DNA from: Lachnospiraceae bacterium | GTDB taxonomy: Bacteria > Bacillota > Clostridia > Lachnospirales > Lachnospiraceae | DNA length: 64,000 nucleotides | Direction: 5' to 3' | NCBI GenBank assembly: GCA_021203305.1 | Contig: JAJQBK010000011.1 | Span: 1-64,000, forward strand | In this document: in pieces, positions 1 through 9,718 of the stretch | Layout of the letters: each line of letters begins with the position of its first letter | Position numbering within the stretch: the stretch's first letter is position 1 | Made by a program: the position numbers and the translations under genes | The notes under the pieces: generated by a model | Told to the model about the DNA's origin: nothing | Seen by the model: the letters and a program-made list of their open reading frames with translations, nothing else | The model's database searches: none

Positions 1-1478
1 TTACGCAGATTGAACGCCGTGATGTCCGCTCTGCCATTGCCAGCCTCACGCTCAGATTTAATTTCCCAGCCTTTTCTGGTCCTGAACATTCCAAGGAGAA
101 GGCCATGATAGAAGGTTTCCTTATCCTCGTAATTACCTCCGTCCAGGTAGCTGACAGACTCACCGAGATGATAATTCAAACAGTCTTCCAGAGCCTCCGC
201 GTCTCCTGACGTGAAAGCTTCAAAGAATTCTTTCAGCCCGTCCTCATCATCGAGAACCTTTGCGGTAAACCAGGCATCGATCTTCGTTATAAAAATGTTC
301 TTTACTTCACGGTTCGGTATACACAGGTCATAGCTCCCGTCCTCATACCGTGTCCGATGTGTCAGATAGCCCGTTGTATACAGGACGCTCCATATATTCT
401 CCGGCTGGTCCATCATGTCTCTGTAGGTCAGATCCTGTACCAGATTCATGCGTACAGTCCGGCCTTCTATCAAAGCCCCAATCTGGTCGCGGGTGATACT
501 GTCAGACTGTTCAGCAAACTGACGGATAATATCCGTCGAGCCGGAGTTCACCCAGAAATTCTGCGGGATACGGTCCGATGTATTCAGAAGCTGGTCGCAC
601 CAGTTGATAACATCCCAGGGGCAATACACATCCTGGCCGCCAAACCGGTAGCCATCGTACCATTCTTTCGTAACCTCATAGTATTCAGCCAATCCCAGTT
701 CATTCAGCATCCGAACCGTTTCCTCATCTGTGAATCCAAACCATTCATCAAAGCGTTCATCGCTGATGGAGTGGATCTTGGGGTTGTTAAGGTCGGAGAA
801 AATGCTCTCCTTAGATATTCGCATACAACCTGTCAGTACACTGAAGAATAATGAATCATTTGTCTTTAAAGCATAGCCGAAAATCTGGCGGATGAGCCCA
901 ACCATATCATCGTAATAGTTATTCTCATATGCTTTCTGCAACGGCGCATCGTACTCATCTATCAGGATAATGACTTTTTTGCCATAATGCTTATATAGCA
1001 TTCTGGACAGCAACCTAAGCCCTTCCTGCTGGTTTCCTTTCCCTTCACTCAAGTCAAAGATTTTTTGCTTATCACGAGCATTTAGCTTTTTGCTTTCCTG
1101 CAAATAATCAAGCTGCTCTGCCGCCTCAGCAATTGAACTCCACAATTGCTGCTGTGCTTCTTCAAAAGAGAACCCGCTGACCTGCTTCAAGGATATTGAA
1201 ATCACAGGATACTGCCCCAAGTATTCTTCACACAGTTCAGTTTCCCTTGAAATCGCCAGACCGTCAAAAAGGCTCTTGTCTGTACCAACCTCAAAGAAAC
1301 ATTTGAGCATGCTCATGTTTATGCTTTTGCCAAAGCGACGCGGACGTGTGAAAAGATTCACCTTGCCCCAACTGCTCAGCAGTTCTTTTATCATACCGGT
1401 CTTATCGACATAATAAAAACCCTGTGTGATAATTTCCGCAAAGTCTTCTATTCCAATCGGCATTTTCTTCTTTTCCAC
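1..1478 (-). CDS. AAA-ATPase-like / PD-(D/E)XK nuclease superfamily protein (3' end outside window)
   Basis: The reading frame stays open to the window edge (492 codons visible), so the C-terminus is missing. Near the N-terminus is the degenerate P-loop RPRRFGKS (about residues 45-52), typical of the 'AAA-ATPase-like' family; a Walker B-like ILIDEYDAPL follows. The last visible residues include GNGRADI, the GxGRxD element of the linked PD-(D/E)XK nuclease-like domain. I chose the GTG at 1478 because GGAGGTG sits 6 nt upstream of it; an in-frame ATG at 1499 overlaps that site. These proteins are very common in Bacteroidetes and Clostridia and have no established role; mobile-element or defence links are only suspected. 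Family assignment is secure, function is not. Confidence 0.85.
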   Translation of the reverse strand, partial: MEKKKMPIGIEDFAEIITQGFYYVDKTGMIKELLSSWGKVNLFTRPRRFGKSINMSMLKCFFEVGTDKSLFDGLAISRETELCEEYLGQYPVISISLKQVSGFSFEEAQQQLWSSIAEAAEQLDYLQESKKLNARDKQKIFDLSEGKGNQQEGLRLLSRMLYKHYGKKVIILIDEYDAPLQKAYENNYYDDMVGLIRQIFGYALKTNDSLFFSVLTGCMRISKESIFSDLNNPKIHSISDERFDEWFGFTDEETVRMLNELGLAEYYEVTKEWYDGYRFGGQDVYCPWDVINWCDQLLNTSDRIPQNFWVNSGSTDIIRQFAEQSDSITRDQIGALIEGRTVRMNLVQDLTYRDMMDQPENIWSVLYTTGYLTHRTRYEDGSYDLCIPNREVKNIFITKIDAWFTAKVLDDEDGLKEFFEAFTSGDAEALEDCLNYHLGESVSYLDGGNYEDKETFYHGLLLGMFRTRKGWEIKSEREAGNGRADITAFNLR

Positions 1479-1608
1479 ACCGCTCACCTCCAATCTCATA
1501 TCAGGATACAAGTAACCCACCTTACTGGTATCTTACCACTAAGCCACCTACATATCAAGCCGAGTCTTTTTATACTTTTTTTGAAAAAAGTCCATCATTC
1601 AGGAACGG

Positions 1609-4152
1609 TCATAAGTATTTTTTCAGCACACTGACCATTTCCTTCACATCAAGGGGCTTCGCGATATGATCATTCATACCGCAGTCCAGGCATGCCTGCA
1701 CATCGCTGGAAAACGCGTTGGCTGTCATGGCCAGGATCGGCAGCGTGCGGTCGGGGCGGTCAAGGGCGCGTATCTGCCTTGTGGCTTCATACCCGTCCAT
1801 CACAGGCATCTGAATATCCATCAGGACAGCGTCATAGTACCCGGCGGCGGACTGTGCGAACATATCCACACATTCCCGGCCATTTTCGGCGCGGCGGACC
1901 TCAAATCCCAGCGATTTCAGAATCTCTCCCGCCACCTCCCAGTTGATATCAATATCCTCCGCTATCAGAATCCGTTTTCCCTTAAAATCAGTCGCTTCCT
2001 CATTCTTCTGATGGGTATCACGCTCAATATGATCCGCGTACCGTGAAAGCGTCTCGTACAGGGTAGATTTAAACAAAGGCTTTGAAATAAATCCATCTAT
2101 CTGATCGGAGCGGACCTCCTCCTCAATATCGCTCCAGTCATACGCGGAGATCAAAAAGAGCGGTATGTCGCTGCCAATCCGGGATCGGATCTCGCGGATG
2201 GTCTGTATCCCGTCCATGCCGGGCATCCTCCAGTCAATCAGGGCAAACTGGTAATCCTCCTGTTTTCCGTGCCTTTCCTCAATCATGCGGACCGCGTCCC
2301 GTCCGTCCAGAGTCCATTCCGCGCTGGTTCCGAGCTCAGCCAGATTTTCTGACGCGCTGGTACAGAGCGCTTTATTATCGTCCACCACCAGAATTTTCCA
2401 GGGCGGCAGCTTCATCTCCACTGACTGGTCGGCTTTTTCAAAATCCAGAGTGACGTGGAAGCGGCTGCCATGGCCCGGAGCGCTGGTAAGCTCGATTGTG
2501 CCGCCAAACTGGTCCACAATCGCCTTTGTGATCGCCATGCCCAGGCCGGTTCCTTCAGTCTTTCCGGCTCTGTCCGAATTTTCCCGTGAAAAGGTGTCAT
2601 AGATGGTTTTCTGGAACTCCTCAGACATCCCGATTCCGTTGTCCTCCACGACAAAATGCGTCCGCACATAATTTTCACCCGCGGGCGAGGCCTCCTGGGA
2701 AACATATACGTCGATCCGGCCTCCCTCCGGCGTGAATTTCAGCGCGTTGGAGAGCAGATTCATCAGAATCTGGCTGAGGCGTGCTCCGTCGCAGATCAGC
2801 TCCTCGGAAAGAATCGTCTGGATGTAAATATCGAATTCCTGATTTTTTGCCCTGATCTGCGGCTGTATAATATTCACGGTGTCATCCATCAGTTCGCGCA
2901 GGGAAATATGGGCCATGCGCAGCGCCATCTTGCCGCTCTCGATTTTTGACATGTCCAGCACGTCGTTGATCAGTCCCAGCAGATGTCTGCCGGACAGCTT
3001 GATCTTTTGCAGGCAATCCTCCACTCTCATGGGGTCCTGCTGATTTTTCAGGGCAATCTCCGTCATGCCGATGATCGCGTTCATCGGCGTCCGTATGTCG
3101 TGGCTCATGCTGGAAAGGAACTCACTCTTTGCCTGGTTGGCATGTATGGCCTCTTTTCTCGCTTCTTCCAGATCATGAACATAATGCTGTGTCAGCCTGT
3201 AATACCGGACAAACACAAAGATCATACAGGCAAGAATAATGGCAAGGGAGGCCGCAATCGATATCAGACGGACCTGATCCAGGCTTAAAACAGTCTCCTT
3301 GATCACGCCCTCCGGCATCACCGTCACCAGATACCAGGTGGGCTTAATGGAGATCGGCATACAATAAATATAGCGTTCTTCCCCATCGACGGAAATGGTC
3401 GTGCCGTACTCCTCCTTATTTTCCATCGCAGCGCGCAGTTCCGCCTCATAAAAATCGCTTGTCTTGCCGTTCAGCGTCTCAAATTTTTGCTCTATGCGCT
3501 CAAAATAATTCTCATCATCGGAGGCGTCGGCGTTTCTGATGACAAAATCCCCGTCCATATCGATGATGTGGGAATACGCGGCGGCGTCATCGGTATAAAG
3601 ATAGAGGGCGTCGTTCATATCCTCCATCGGGACGCCCGCCAGCAGCGCGACGCTTTTCTGACCGTCTCCCATCTCATACTCGGCGGCTTTCCCGAAGAGG
3701 AATACCATCTCTCCGCTGCTGTTGATTCCCCGTTTGATGACACAGCCATAGGAATCAAGGAGCGTCTGTACGTCATCATCCCCTTCAAACACCATCTCTT
3801 CGCCATAGACCGTCACCAGCTGTCCGTCTTCCCCGTAAAGTCCCAGCCAGGTGAAGCTTCTGGATTCCGCCATGATGGCCAGCTCCTCCATCGCTTCCTC
3901 GCTGTACTCCGCCTCCTCAAGGGGAGCCGATCGGATAATCGAGTCTACCTGATCCAGCCGCAGCTCCACTATGGTCTGAAATTTCTGCTGAATCTGTTCG
4001 TTGATCTCCGACACGTAAATCTGTCGGATGCTTGTGATGGATTCTCTGGTTTTTCCCGTCATATAGGTAGCCAGGGCGACAAACACCACAACGCAGATGA
4101 TAAGTACCGCGCCAAAGCTCCACATTAACAGTCGTCTTGTTCTTTTCTCCAT
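1609..4152 (-). CDS. Hybrid sensor histidine kinase with two receiver domains
   Basis: 847 aa membrane kinase. TM1 is at about 10-31, an extracytoplasmic sensor (dCache-like length) at about 32-290, and TM2 at about 295-318. The HisKA box SHDIRTPMNAI gives phospho-acceptor H351. HATPase boxes follow: NLLSNALKF (N), EDNGIGM (G1) and GTGLGMAI (G2). Two receiver domains come next, with acceptor aspartates at about D640 (LIDWRMPGMDG) and D779 (LMDIQMPVMDG). It is last in a minus-strand group after an HPt protein and an HD-GYP regulator, which supplies every part of a His-Asp-His-Asp relay. The ligand cannot be read from sequence. Confidence 0.95.
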   Translation of the reverse strand: MEKRTRRLLMWSFGAVLIICVVVFVALATYMTGKTRESITSIRQIYVSEINEQIQQKFQTIVELRLDQVDSIIRSAPLEEAEYSEEAMEELAIMAESRSFTWLGLYGEDGQLVTVYGEEMVFEGDDDVQTLLDSYGCVIKRGINSSGEMVFLFGKAAEYEMGDGQKSVALLAGVPMEDMNDALYLYTDDAAAYSHIIDMDGDFVIRNADASDDENYFERIEQKFETLNGKTSDFYEAELRAAMENKEEYGTTISVDGEERYIYCMPISIKPTWYLVTVMPEGVIKETVLSLDQVRLISIAASLAIILACMIFVFVRYYRLTQHYVHDLEEARKEAIHANQAKSEFLSSMSHDIRTPMNAIIGMTEIALKNQQDPMRVEDCLQKIKLSGRHLLGLINDVLDMSKIESGKMALRMAHISLRELMDDTVNIIQPQIRAKNQEFDIYIQTILSEELICDGARLSQILMNLLSNALKFTPEGGRIDVYVSQEASPAGENYVRTHFVVEDNGIGMSEEFQKTIYDTFSRENSDRAGKTEGTGLGMAITKAIVDQFGGTIELTSAPGHGSRFHVTLDFEKADQSVEMKLPPWKILVVDDNKALCTSASENLAELGTSAEWTLDGRDAVRMIEERHGKQEDYQFALIDWRMPGMDGIQTIREIRSRIGSDIPLFLISAYDWSDIEEEVRSDQIDGFISKPLFKSTLYETLSRYADHIERDTHQKNEEATDFKGKRILIAEDIDINWEVAGEILKSLGFEVRRAENGRECVDMFAQSAAGYYDAVLMDIQMPVMDGYEATRQIRALDRPDRTLPILAMTANAFSSDVQACLDCGMNDHIAKPLDVKEMVSVLKKYL

Positions 4153-4276
4153 ATCCGGCCGCCCCGTTTTTTCATGATATCGTATTTTTCATTATACCGT
4201 AACAAAATATGTCACGATCCAATTCATCGTTCGCCATGAGTGAGCATGCTCCCCAGACTCACTTGCGCTCATGCAA

Positions 4277-5326
4277 TCATACTTGCTTTTCCTGATACAT
4301 CGCCAGTATTTTATCCTCAGCCTTCAGAAAGGCGTCCAGCACTTTCGGGTTGAACGCGCCGCATTCCCCGTTCATGATCATCTGTGTGGCGACCTCGTGG
4401 CTGTAGGCCTTTTTATAGACACGGTCAGAGGTAAGCGCATCATAAACGTCCGCGACAGCCGCCACCTGGGCCCAGATGGAGGTCTCATCTCCCACCAGGC
4501 CGTCCGGATAGCCCTTTCCGTCCCACCTTTCATGATGATGCCGGCAGATGTCATAGCCGTACACATAGGTTCCTTCATCCACCAGATCCGGAATTTTCTG
4601 AAGGATTTCACAGCCCTTTACGGTATGTCCCTTCATGATCTCAAATTCCTCCGCCGTCAGTCTTCCGGGTTTGTTCAGAATCTGGTCCGGTATGGAGATT
4701 TTCCCGACATCGTGAAGCACGGCGGACATCCCGATCTTGTCTATCTCGGCGGACGGCAGGCGATATTCGGGATATCTGTCGCTCACCTCCCGCATCAAAA
4801 GCCACGTCAGGGTGCTCATCCTGCGGACATGCTCACCGGACTCGCAGTCCCGGAATTCGATCACCGCCGCCAGCGCCGCAATCACAGACCGGTTCACCCT
4901 GTTCAGACGCTCTACCTGCTCTGAGACAATACGCTCCAGCTCATTCTGGTAGCTGTACAGATCAATGATATTCTTGATCCTGTGCTTGAGAAAATGCGCG
5001 TAAAAAGGTTTGGTGATAATATCAACTGCGCCCAGATGGTATGCCTCGAGAAGCAGATCCCTGCTTTCCGCCGCCGTGATCAGAAACACCGGGACGGTCC
5101 GGATCCTGCCGGTCGCGTTCATGTCCTTCAAGACCCCCAGCCCGTCAATTCCGGGCATCAGAAGATCCAGTAGCACAGCCGAAATATCTTCCCTTCCATT
5201 GATAACGGCAAGCGCTTCTTCGCCGTCCGCCGCCTCCAGAGTATTATATTCGTCCTTGAAAATTTCCGCCAGCACCGCCCGATTGATCTCAACATCATCT
5301 ACGATCAATATTGTCTTCTTTTCCAT
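4277..5326 (-). CDS. Response regulator with HD-GYP c-di-GMP phosphodiesterase domain
   Basis: 349 aa. The N-terminal receiver (4-122) has acidic pocket DD at 10-11, acceptor D54 (LLDLLMPGIDG) and K106. After a short helix comes an HD-GYP domain with H166, H205-D206 (LHDVGKI), H234, the HHH cluster near 263 and GYP at 272-274, so the metal-binding residues expected of an active enzyme look present. The family hydrolyses cyclic di-GMP. It lies 124 bp upstream of the hybrid kinase and downstream of the HPt gene, so it is the likely output of that relay. Confidence 0.95.
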   Translation of the reverse strand: MEKKTILIVDDVEINRAVLAEIFKDEYNTLEAADGEEALAVINGREDISAVLLDLLMPGIDGLGVLKDMNATGRIRTVPVFLITAAESRDLLLEAYHLGAVDIITKPFYAHFLKHRIKNIIDLYSYQNELERIVSEQVERLNRVNRSVIAALAAVIEFRDCESGEHVRRMSTLTWLLMREVSDRYPEYRLPSAEIDKIGMSAVLHDVGKISIPDQILNKPGRLTAEEFEIMKGHTVKGCEILQKIPDLVDEGTYVYGYDICRHHHERWDGKGYPDGLVGDETSIWAQVAAVADVYDALTSDRVYKKAYSHEVATQMIMNGECGAFNPKVLDAFLKAEDKILAMYQEKQV

Positions 5327-5484
5327 ATTTCTTTTCCATTTTCTCCCTTGTATATTTCTGACGCACCGCGATCCGCTGTGTCGGTCTGCTCTTTGCTTCT
5401 AAGGGCAAGGCCTGCTGTTCAGTTCCCGCGCTGTACCGAGGGCGCCCCTTGTGGAAACGAACGTCAGCCGGACGTTCAGCATCG

Positions 5485-5853
5485 TCATTCAGCCTGGCCT
5501 TCCTGCCCATGCCTTCTGATACACTCCACTATTCTTTCCTGCGTGGGCAAAATCCTTCGGATCTCGTTCTTTGCCTGGGAAATTTCCCCGGCGCGCAGCA
5601 GATTGACAATCTCCGTGTATGCGTCATACAGCGGCCGGATAGAAAGATTCCCGGCAGCGCCTTTCAGGGCATGAATGCATCGGGTCACTTCCTCACAGTC
5701 ACCGTCATGAAAGTCATCCGTAACCGGCGTCTCATCCAGCATATCGGCAAACTTCGCCAGCATTCGTTCATACAGAGCCGCGTTTCCCACCATGCGGTCC
5801 AGGCCCTCCTCCACATCCATCCCCAGGGTTTTCATTTCCTCAAAAAACTCCAT
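5485..5853 (-). CDS. HPt (histidine phosphotransfer) domain protein
   Basis: 122 aa, mostly helical, consisting of a single HPt domain. The phosphorylatable histidine is H61 in IHALKGAAGNL, matching the HxLKGxxxxxG signature. It is first in the minus-strand set HPt / HD-GYP regulator / hybrid kinase, with GAGG before the ATG. Stand-alone HPt proteins shuttle phosphate between the receiver of a hybrid kinase and a separate regulator. Pairing with its two neighbours is inferred from adjacency. Confidence 0.88.
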   Translation of the reverse strand: MEFFEEMKTLGMDVEEGLDRMVGNAALYERMLAKFADMLDETPVTDDFHDGDCEEVTRCIHALKGAAGNLSIRPLYDAYTEIVNLLRAGEISQAKNEIRRILPTQERIVECIRRHGQEGQAE

Positions 5854-5880
5854 AAAACAGCCTCTTTCACAATTTTAAAA

Positions 5881-5886
5881 AGTATA
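5881..5886 (-). promoter_or_regulatory. Possible -10 element of the HPt operon
   Basis: On the minus strand TATACT lies 28 nt upstream of the HPt start in an AT-rich tract. No good -35 is visible at 16-18 nt spacing, so this is tentative. Confidence 0.3.
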
Positions 5887-5953
5887 ACACAAAGTATGAA
5901 AAAAGAAAAGCAATCGGGCAGGGAATTTCAGCTTTCCTATGCGTGAAAGAAAA

Positions 5954-5985
5954 ATAAAAGGTCACGCTTGCACATGACCTTTTAT
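5954..5985 (-). terminator. Rho-independent terminator after the solute-binding protein gene
   Basis: Perfect 11-bp arms ATAAAAGGTCA / TGACCTTTTAT enclose a 10-nt loop and on the minus strand run into TTTTTCTTTC. It lies 64 bp past the stop at 6049. The symmetric A/T flanks may let it act in both directions. Confidence 0.75.
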
Positions 5986-6048
5986 AAACTGTTTACGCTC
6001 AGTTCCCGTTTGGAAAATAAATATATTTTGTTCTATTATGCACTGTTT

Positions 6049-8569
6049 TTACTCATTCTCACTGATATAAATGCTCATCCGGGACTGAATGATCTCGCAC
6101 ACCTCATCCACAGTCTTCTGCCCGTTAAAGTAGGCGTCCGCCTCCTCGAAAATAATGTTGGTGACCTCATCCGCGGCGCTCTCGGATTTCGTATTGACGC
6201 TGTAGATGAAATCCAGCCATTTCTGCGCCTCCTCCTGGGTGGCGGGCTCCACCACCACCTCGGCGTTCCCTACATAAACCGTGTAATCGTAGTAAACCTT
6301 CTCTCCGTTGTCATCCAGATAGTAGCTCTGTTCCGTCATCCGGTTCACCAAAGCCTCCACACCGGCCTTCAGAATGGGAATATTGTAATAATATCCGCCC
6401 TCCTCCGGCATCTGGACCTCCTCGGTGATAAAGCTTCTGACAAACTCCCAGGCGCCCTCCACATTTCCGGATTTGGAGATGGCGAAGGACTCTCCCGCGT
6501 AAATGACGCCCCTGACGCCGCTGCTGTTGGGGAAGCCCACCGCGGAAGCCTCCTCCAGGAAATTATAATAATAATTGTACCGGACATATTGCAGATTGCT
6601 GATGTAGCCGATGGTCAGCAGCACCTGGTCCGTGACATACATGGAATCATAATTTTCCCAGTAATCATCATCGCTGTACAGCGCGTCATAATCAATTTCA
6701 TCCGGGTACTGCGCGATGAACTCCAGCAGACTCTTAAACTCCTCACTGGTAAAATCACAGGTTCCGTTTTCCTCATCGATGAATTCCCCATAGCTGAACA
6801 TCATCGCGTAATAGAGAATGTCGGAACGGGTGTACTCGGTTCCGAACACGGAGGCCTCCGGGTATTCCTCCATCACCTCATTGAGCTTCTCCCAGGTCAG
6901 GGCCTCATCCCCGAAAATACTTGTCTTTCCCATAACCGTCCGGATCCGGAAGCGGACAGGCAGCTGATACAGGCTGCCGTTGGTCTCATATGCCTCAAAC
7001 ACATTCTGGCAGTAATCCTCCAGATTGAGCTCAGGGTCCTCCTCGATCAGCTCATAGATATCCGCCAGAATCCCCAGGTCAGCGTAAGAATCCAGGTCAA
7101 AATAAGAGCCGTTGTAGTCATATATAATATCCGGGATATCCCCCGCGATAATCTCATTATTCAGCTTCGTGATGCCGGCATCCTCATCCCCTTCCGTATT
7201 ATAGTCGGAATAATAGGTCACCACAACTCTGTAGGTGTCGCTGGTCTTATTGAAATCATATACCCTTTCCAGAATGTCGCTGTCCGTATAATACATGGCC
7301 AGCTGAATCTCTGTTTTATCCGGCACATCCTCCGGGTCCACCTTGGTAAATACCCCGAAATGCTGATCGTAATTTACAATATCATAATAAGACCCGAACA
7401 GCGTATCCTCCGAAAGAAACACAACATTGCTCAGGGAAGTGGCCGGCACATCGCTGGACACAAAGTCCATGATTTTGGTCACATCCTCGTCCCCGAAATT
7501 GTAACCAAAGACGCCGGAGGTGCCCGTCGCGATCAGGTCATAGCCGCTGTTTGTGCCATTATAAAGGGCGTAATTATTCAGAATATCCGGCAGCTCAAGC
7601 TCCTCCACCAGCTCCCCGGTCGTCACATCCATGGTCATATAGGAGCTGGAGGACCAGTCCTCATTCCACACGCGGCACACCGGCATGCCATTGTAGGTAA
7701 AGGATGTGGAAGAAGTGCTTGCGGAGGAATCCAGCTCCACGATGGAAAGCAGATTCCCTTCCCTGTCCAGCGTAACAACATAGGCGTAGCCGATCAGCGC
7801 CAGATTTCCCTCCGGGGTGGTGCTCAGGCTGTAAAAATATATGTACTCATATTCCTCGCCCCAGTCCGCTGTGTTGATCCTGAAAAGCTCCGTGCCATCG
7901 CCCTGCAGAGCGACCATATAGCTGTGATCCTCGTAATAGGACCAGTCGTCACTGTAGTAATAGATTTCCATCCAGTAATACAGGGTTCCATCCCCGGAAA
8001 TCCAGTAATTGCTGATATAGGAGCCTTCATTCAGATCTGTCTCTTCTTCGGCAATCTCCCCGTCAGTCTCCTCATCCGTCGTTTCGCCGTCCTCCGTTTC
8101 CCGGGCAGTTTCATTCACCTCTGATTCGTCCAGGTATTCGACAACCTCATTCACCTCTGATTCATCCAGATCTTCGACAACCCCATTTACCTCCGCTTCG
8201 TCCTCTTCCTCGTAGGTCTCCCAGGTGTAGGAATAAAACTCATAATCGGAGAGCTGATTTCCCTCCAGATCCCAGGATGAAAAATGGTCGTTATATCCAT
8301 TGTCGGTGCTGTGCTCCGTCACCATATAAATGGTATTGTCCTGAAGCACCACCTGATTCACATAACCGTTGTCCCCCCAGGAAATCATCGATTCCCCCGA
8401 TCGCATTTTCGGAAAACACGTAATTTTTGTCAGCCGTGGCTGTCCCCGTGCTGCTCTGACCGCCGCTCTGCTCATTTTCACCGGACGAACCGCCGCAACC
8501 TACGGCGGACAGCGCCATCATCAGGCACAGTGCCCCGGCCAGATATCTCTTCCTGTTTCCTTTCCTCAT
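6049..8569 (-). pseudogene. Frameshifted extracellular solute-binding lipoprotein with N-terminal propeller-like region
   Basis: The lipoprotein start is the ATG at 8569 (GAGGAGG upstream). It gives a signal peptide ending LSAVGC, then a Ser/Gly/Gln linker. About 57 codons in, the frame breaks; the rest (SWGDNGYVNQ onward) continues one base out of frame to 6049. Removing one G from either the G5 (8394-8398) or G6 (8373-8378) tract gives a clean 839-aa protein. The repaired protein has a beta-rich WD/propeller-like N-half, an acidic repeat insert, then a family-1 type solute-binding domain (from about PDKTEIQLAMYYTD). Such lipoproteins deliver sugars or peptides to ABC importers, but no permease genes are adjacent. 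It is a pseudogene, a slip-variable gene, or a homopolymer sequencing error. Confidence 0.8.
8112..8219 (-). repeat. 36-bp tandem repeat, three copies, inside the solute-binding protein gene
   Basis: Units begin at 8112, 8148 and 8184 and encode 12-residue acidic units close to EVNEVVEYLDES. The third copy is more diverged. They extend an acidic low-complexity insert in the propeller-like half. Copy number is likely to vary between strains. Confidence 0.8.
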
Positions 8570-8588
8570 AAACTTTTCCTCCTCATTT

Positions 8589-9407
8589 TCAGATATCGCC
8601 GGTGTCCTGCCCGGCCTCGTCAAACAGCTGCACCTTGGAAGCCATGCCGTCTTCGTCCATCCAGATCAGGCAGGCTCCACCGACACGGATATCCTCGACT
8701 GTCACAATGTTTTTGGTCCGGTACGGAACAATCTGCGCGGTTTCCGGGACCACGTAAACCCTTCCATCAGTAGCTGTGATAATGACATTCCCTTCCGCGT
8801 CCTCCTCAACCAAAGCAACCACTGCGTACTGAGGGGCCGCGCTATCCTCCGGAATATTCACAATTATCACATATGTCGAGGCCTGCGGAGGCAGGGACAG
8901 TGTCATCGTCTGTCCCAGATAGGCTTCAAAGCTTCCGGTTTCCACCTCCTCCAGGCTGACCGGATATCCTGTGGTGGCGTCCAGAACAAGCGTGCTCGCC
9001 GTATTGATTTTCAGCTCCAATTCCCCTGAGGAGGAGTTGCCCGACTGATTGTCCACAAGAATGATGCTCTGCTCAACCCATACCTCGGAAATCACACCGT
9101 AGATTCTTACCGGGGCGTCCCACTCCGTCAGAATTCCACTCTCTCCTGATTTGTCCGCCTCTTCCTCCGCTGCCGCGGCATCCTCAGAATTCTCCTCAGT
9201 GTCTGTATCCATTTCCGACTGGTCCTCAGTCTGCATATATTCCGACTGATCCTCCTTAGTCTGCGTAGTTTCCGATAGCTCCTCTTCAGTCTGTACAGCT
9301 TCCATCTGTTCTGTCTCTGTTTCCTCCACGTTTGCCTGCGTACTTCCACAACCGGAAAGGAACAGCGATAAAAGCAGCGTCCAGATAACTACAGGTTTTC
9401 TTTTCAT
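8589..9407 (-). CDS. Acidic-linker lipoprotein of unknown function
   Basis: 272 aa. The signal peptide ends with lipobox LFLSGC (Cys20). Residues about 25-95 are a Glu/Thr/Gln/Ser-rich linker made of imperfect 10-residue repeats (SEYMQTEDQ-like), visible as near-repeats in DNA at 9210-9300. The C-terminal 170 residues are beta-rich (RIYGVISEVWVEQSIILVDN) and resemble small OB- or propeller-blade-like extracellular domains, but I recognise no family. It is 19 bp upstream of the frameshifted solute-binding gene and probably shares its transcript from the promoter at 9635-9663. It is likely an outer-surface accessory to that binding protein. Confidence 0.75.
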   Translation of the reverse strand: MKRKPVVIWTLLLSLFLSGCGSTQANVEETETEQMEAVQTEEELSETTQTKEDQSEYMQTEDQSEMDTDTEENSEDAAAAEEEADKSGESGILTEWDAPVRIYGVISEVWVEQSIILVDNQSGNSSSGELELKINTASTLVLDATTGYPVSLEEVETGSFEAYLGQTMTLSLPPQASTYVIIVNIPEDSAAPQYAVVALVEEDAEGNVIITATDGRVYVVPETAQIVPYRTKNIVTVEDIRVGGACLIWMDEDGMASKVQLFDEAGQDTGDI

Positions 9408-9504
9408 AATGCTCCTCCCTTTCGCAAATTTACGGTTTCAGTCATAAAGACGACATCAGACCGGCTTTATGACAGTTCTTATACAAATTTCGCGGAAGTA
9501 TTCT

Positions 9505-9586
9505 TATAGTGAACGACATTATAAATTTCGCTTTGAAATCAACACGGTATGCGCCGAAAGAGAAAATATTTCTGACGTTTACTATA
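9505..9586. repeat. 82-bp palindromic element (TGTCGTTCACTATA family)
   Basis: Imperfect 14-bp inverted ends TATAGTGAACGACA (9505-9518) and TGACGTTTACTATA (9573-9586) enclose AT-rich sequence. The right end also matches 14992-15014, upstream of zapA. It lies in the 5' leader of the 8589-9407 lipoprotein. Confidence 0.6.
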
Positions 9587-9634
9587 GCTGCGGGATGCCG
9601 CAATAACAGCCGGTCCTGACCTGTTCTGTAAATT

Positions 9635-9663
9635 ATTATAGTTGACCGGGGTGAATATGTAAA
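9635..9663 (-). promoter_or_regulatory. Sigma-70 type promoter for the lipoprotein / solute-binding operon
   Basis: On the minus strand, TTTACA (9658-9663), a 17-nt spacer and TATAAT (9635-9640). It starts right after the hicB terminator and gives a leader of about 220 nt that contains the 82-bp palindromic element. Confidence 0.7.
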
Positions 9664-9706
9664 GGAGCGTAACTTTTAAATTTTCTTAAGAAAATGATTA
9701 CGCTCC
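9664..9706 (-). terminator. Terminator after hicB
   Basis: Arms GGAGCGTAA / TTACGCTCC enclose an inner TTTTCTTAAGAAAA palindrome, 13 bp past the hicB stop. A short T-run follows on the minus strand. Confidence 0.6.
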
Positions 9707-9718
9707 CTGCTGCTCCAT

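Noticed and set aside
5968-8124. A 718-codon plus-strand open frame
   Set aside because: It is antisense to the solute-binding gene; Ile/His/Leu-heavy composition and no motif. A shadow of the minus-strand codon bias.
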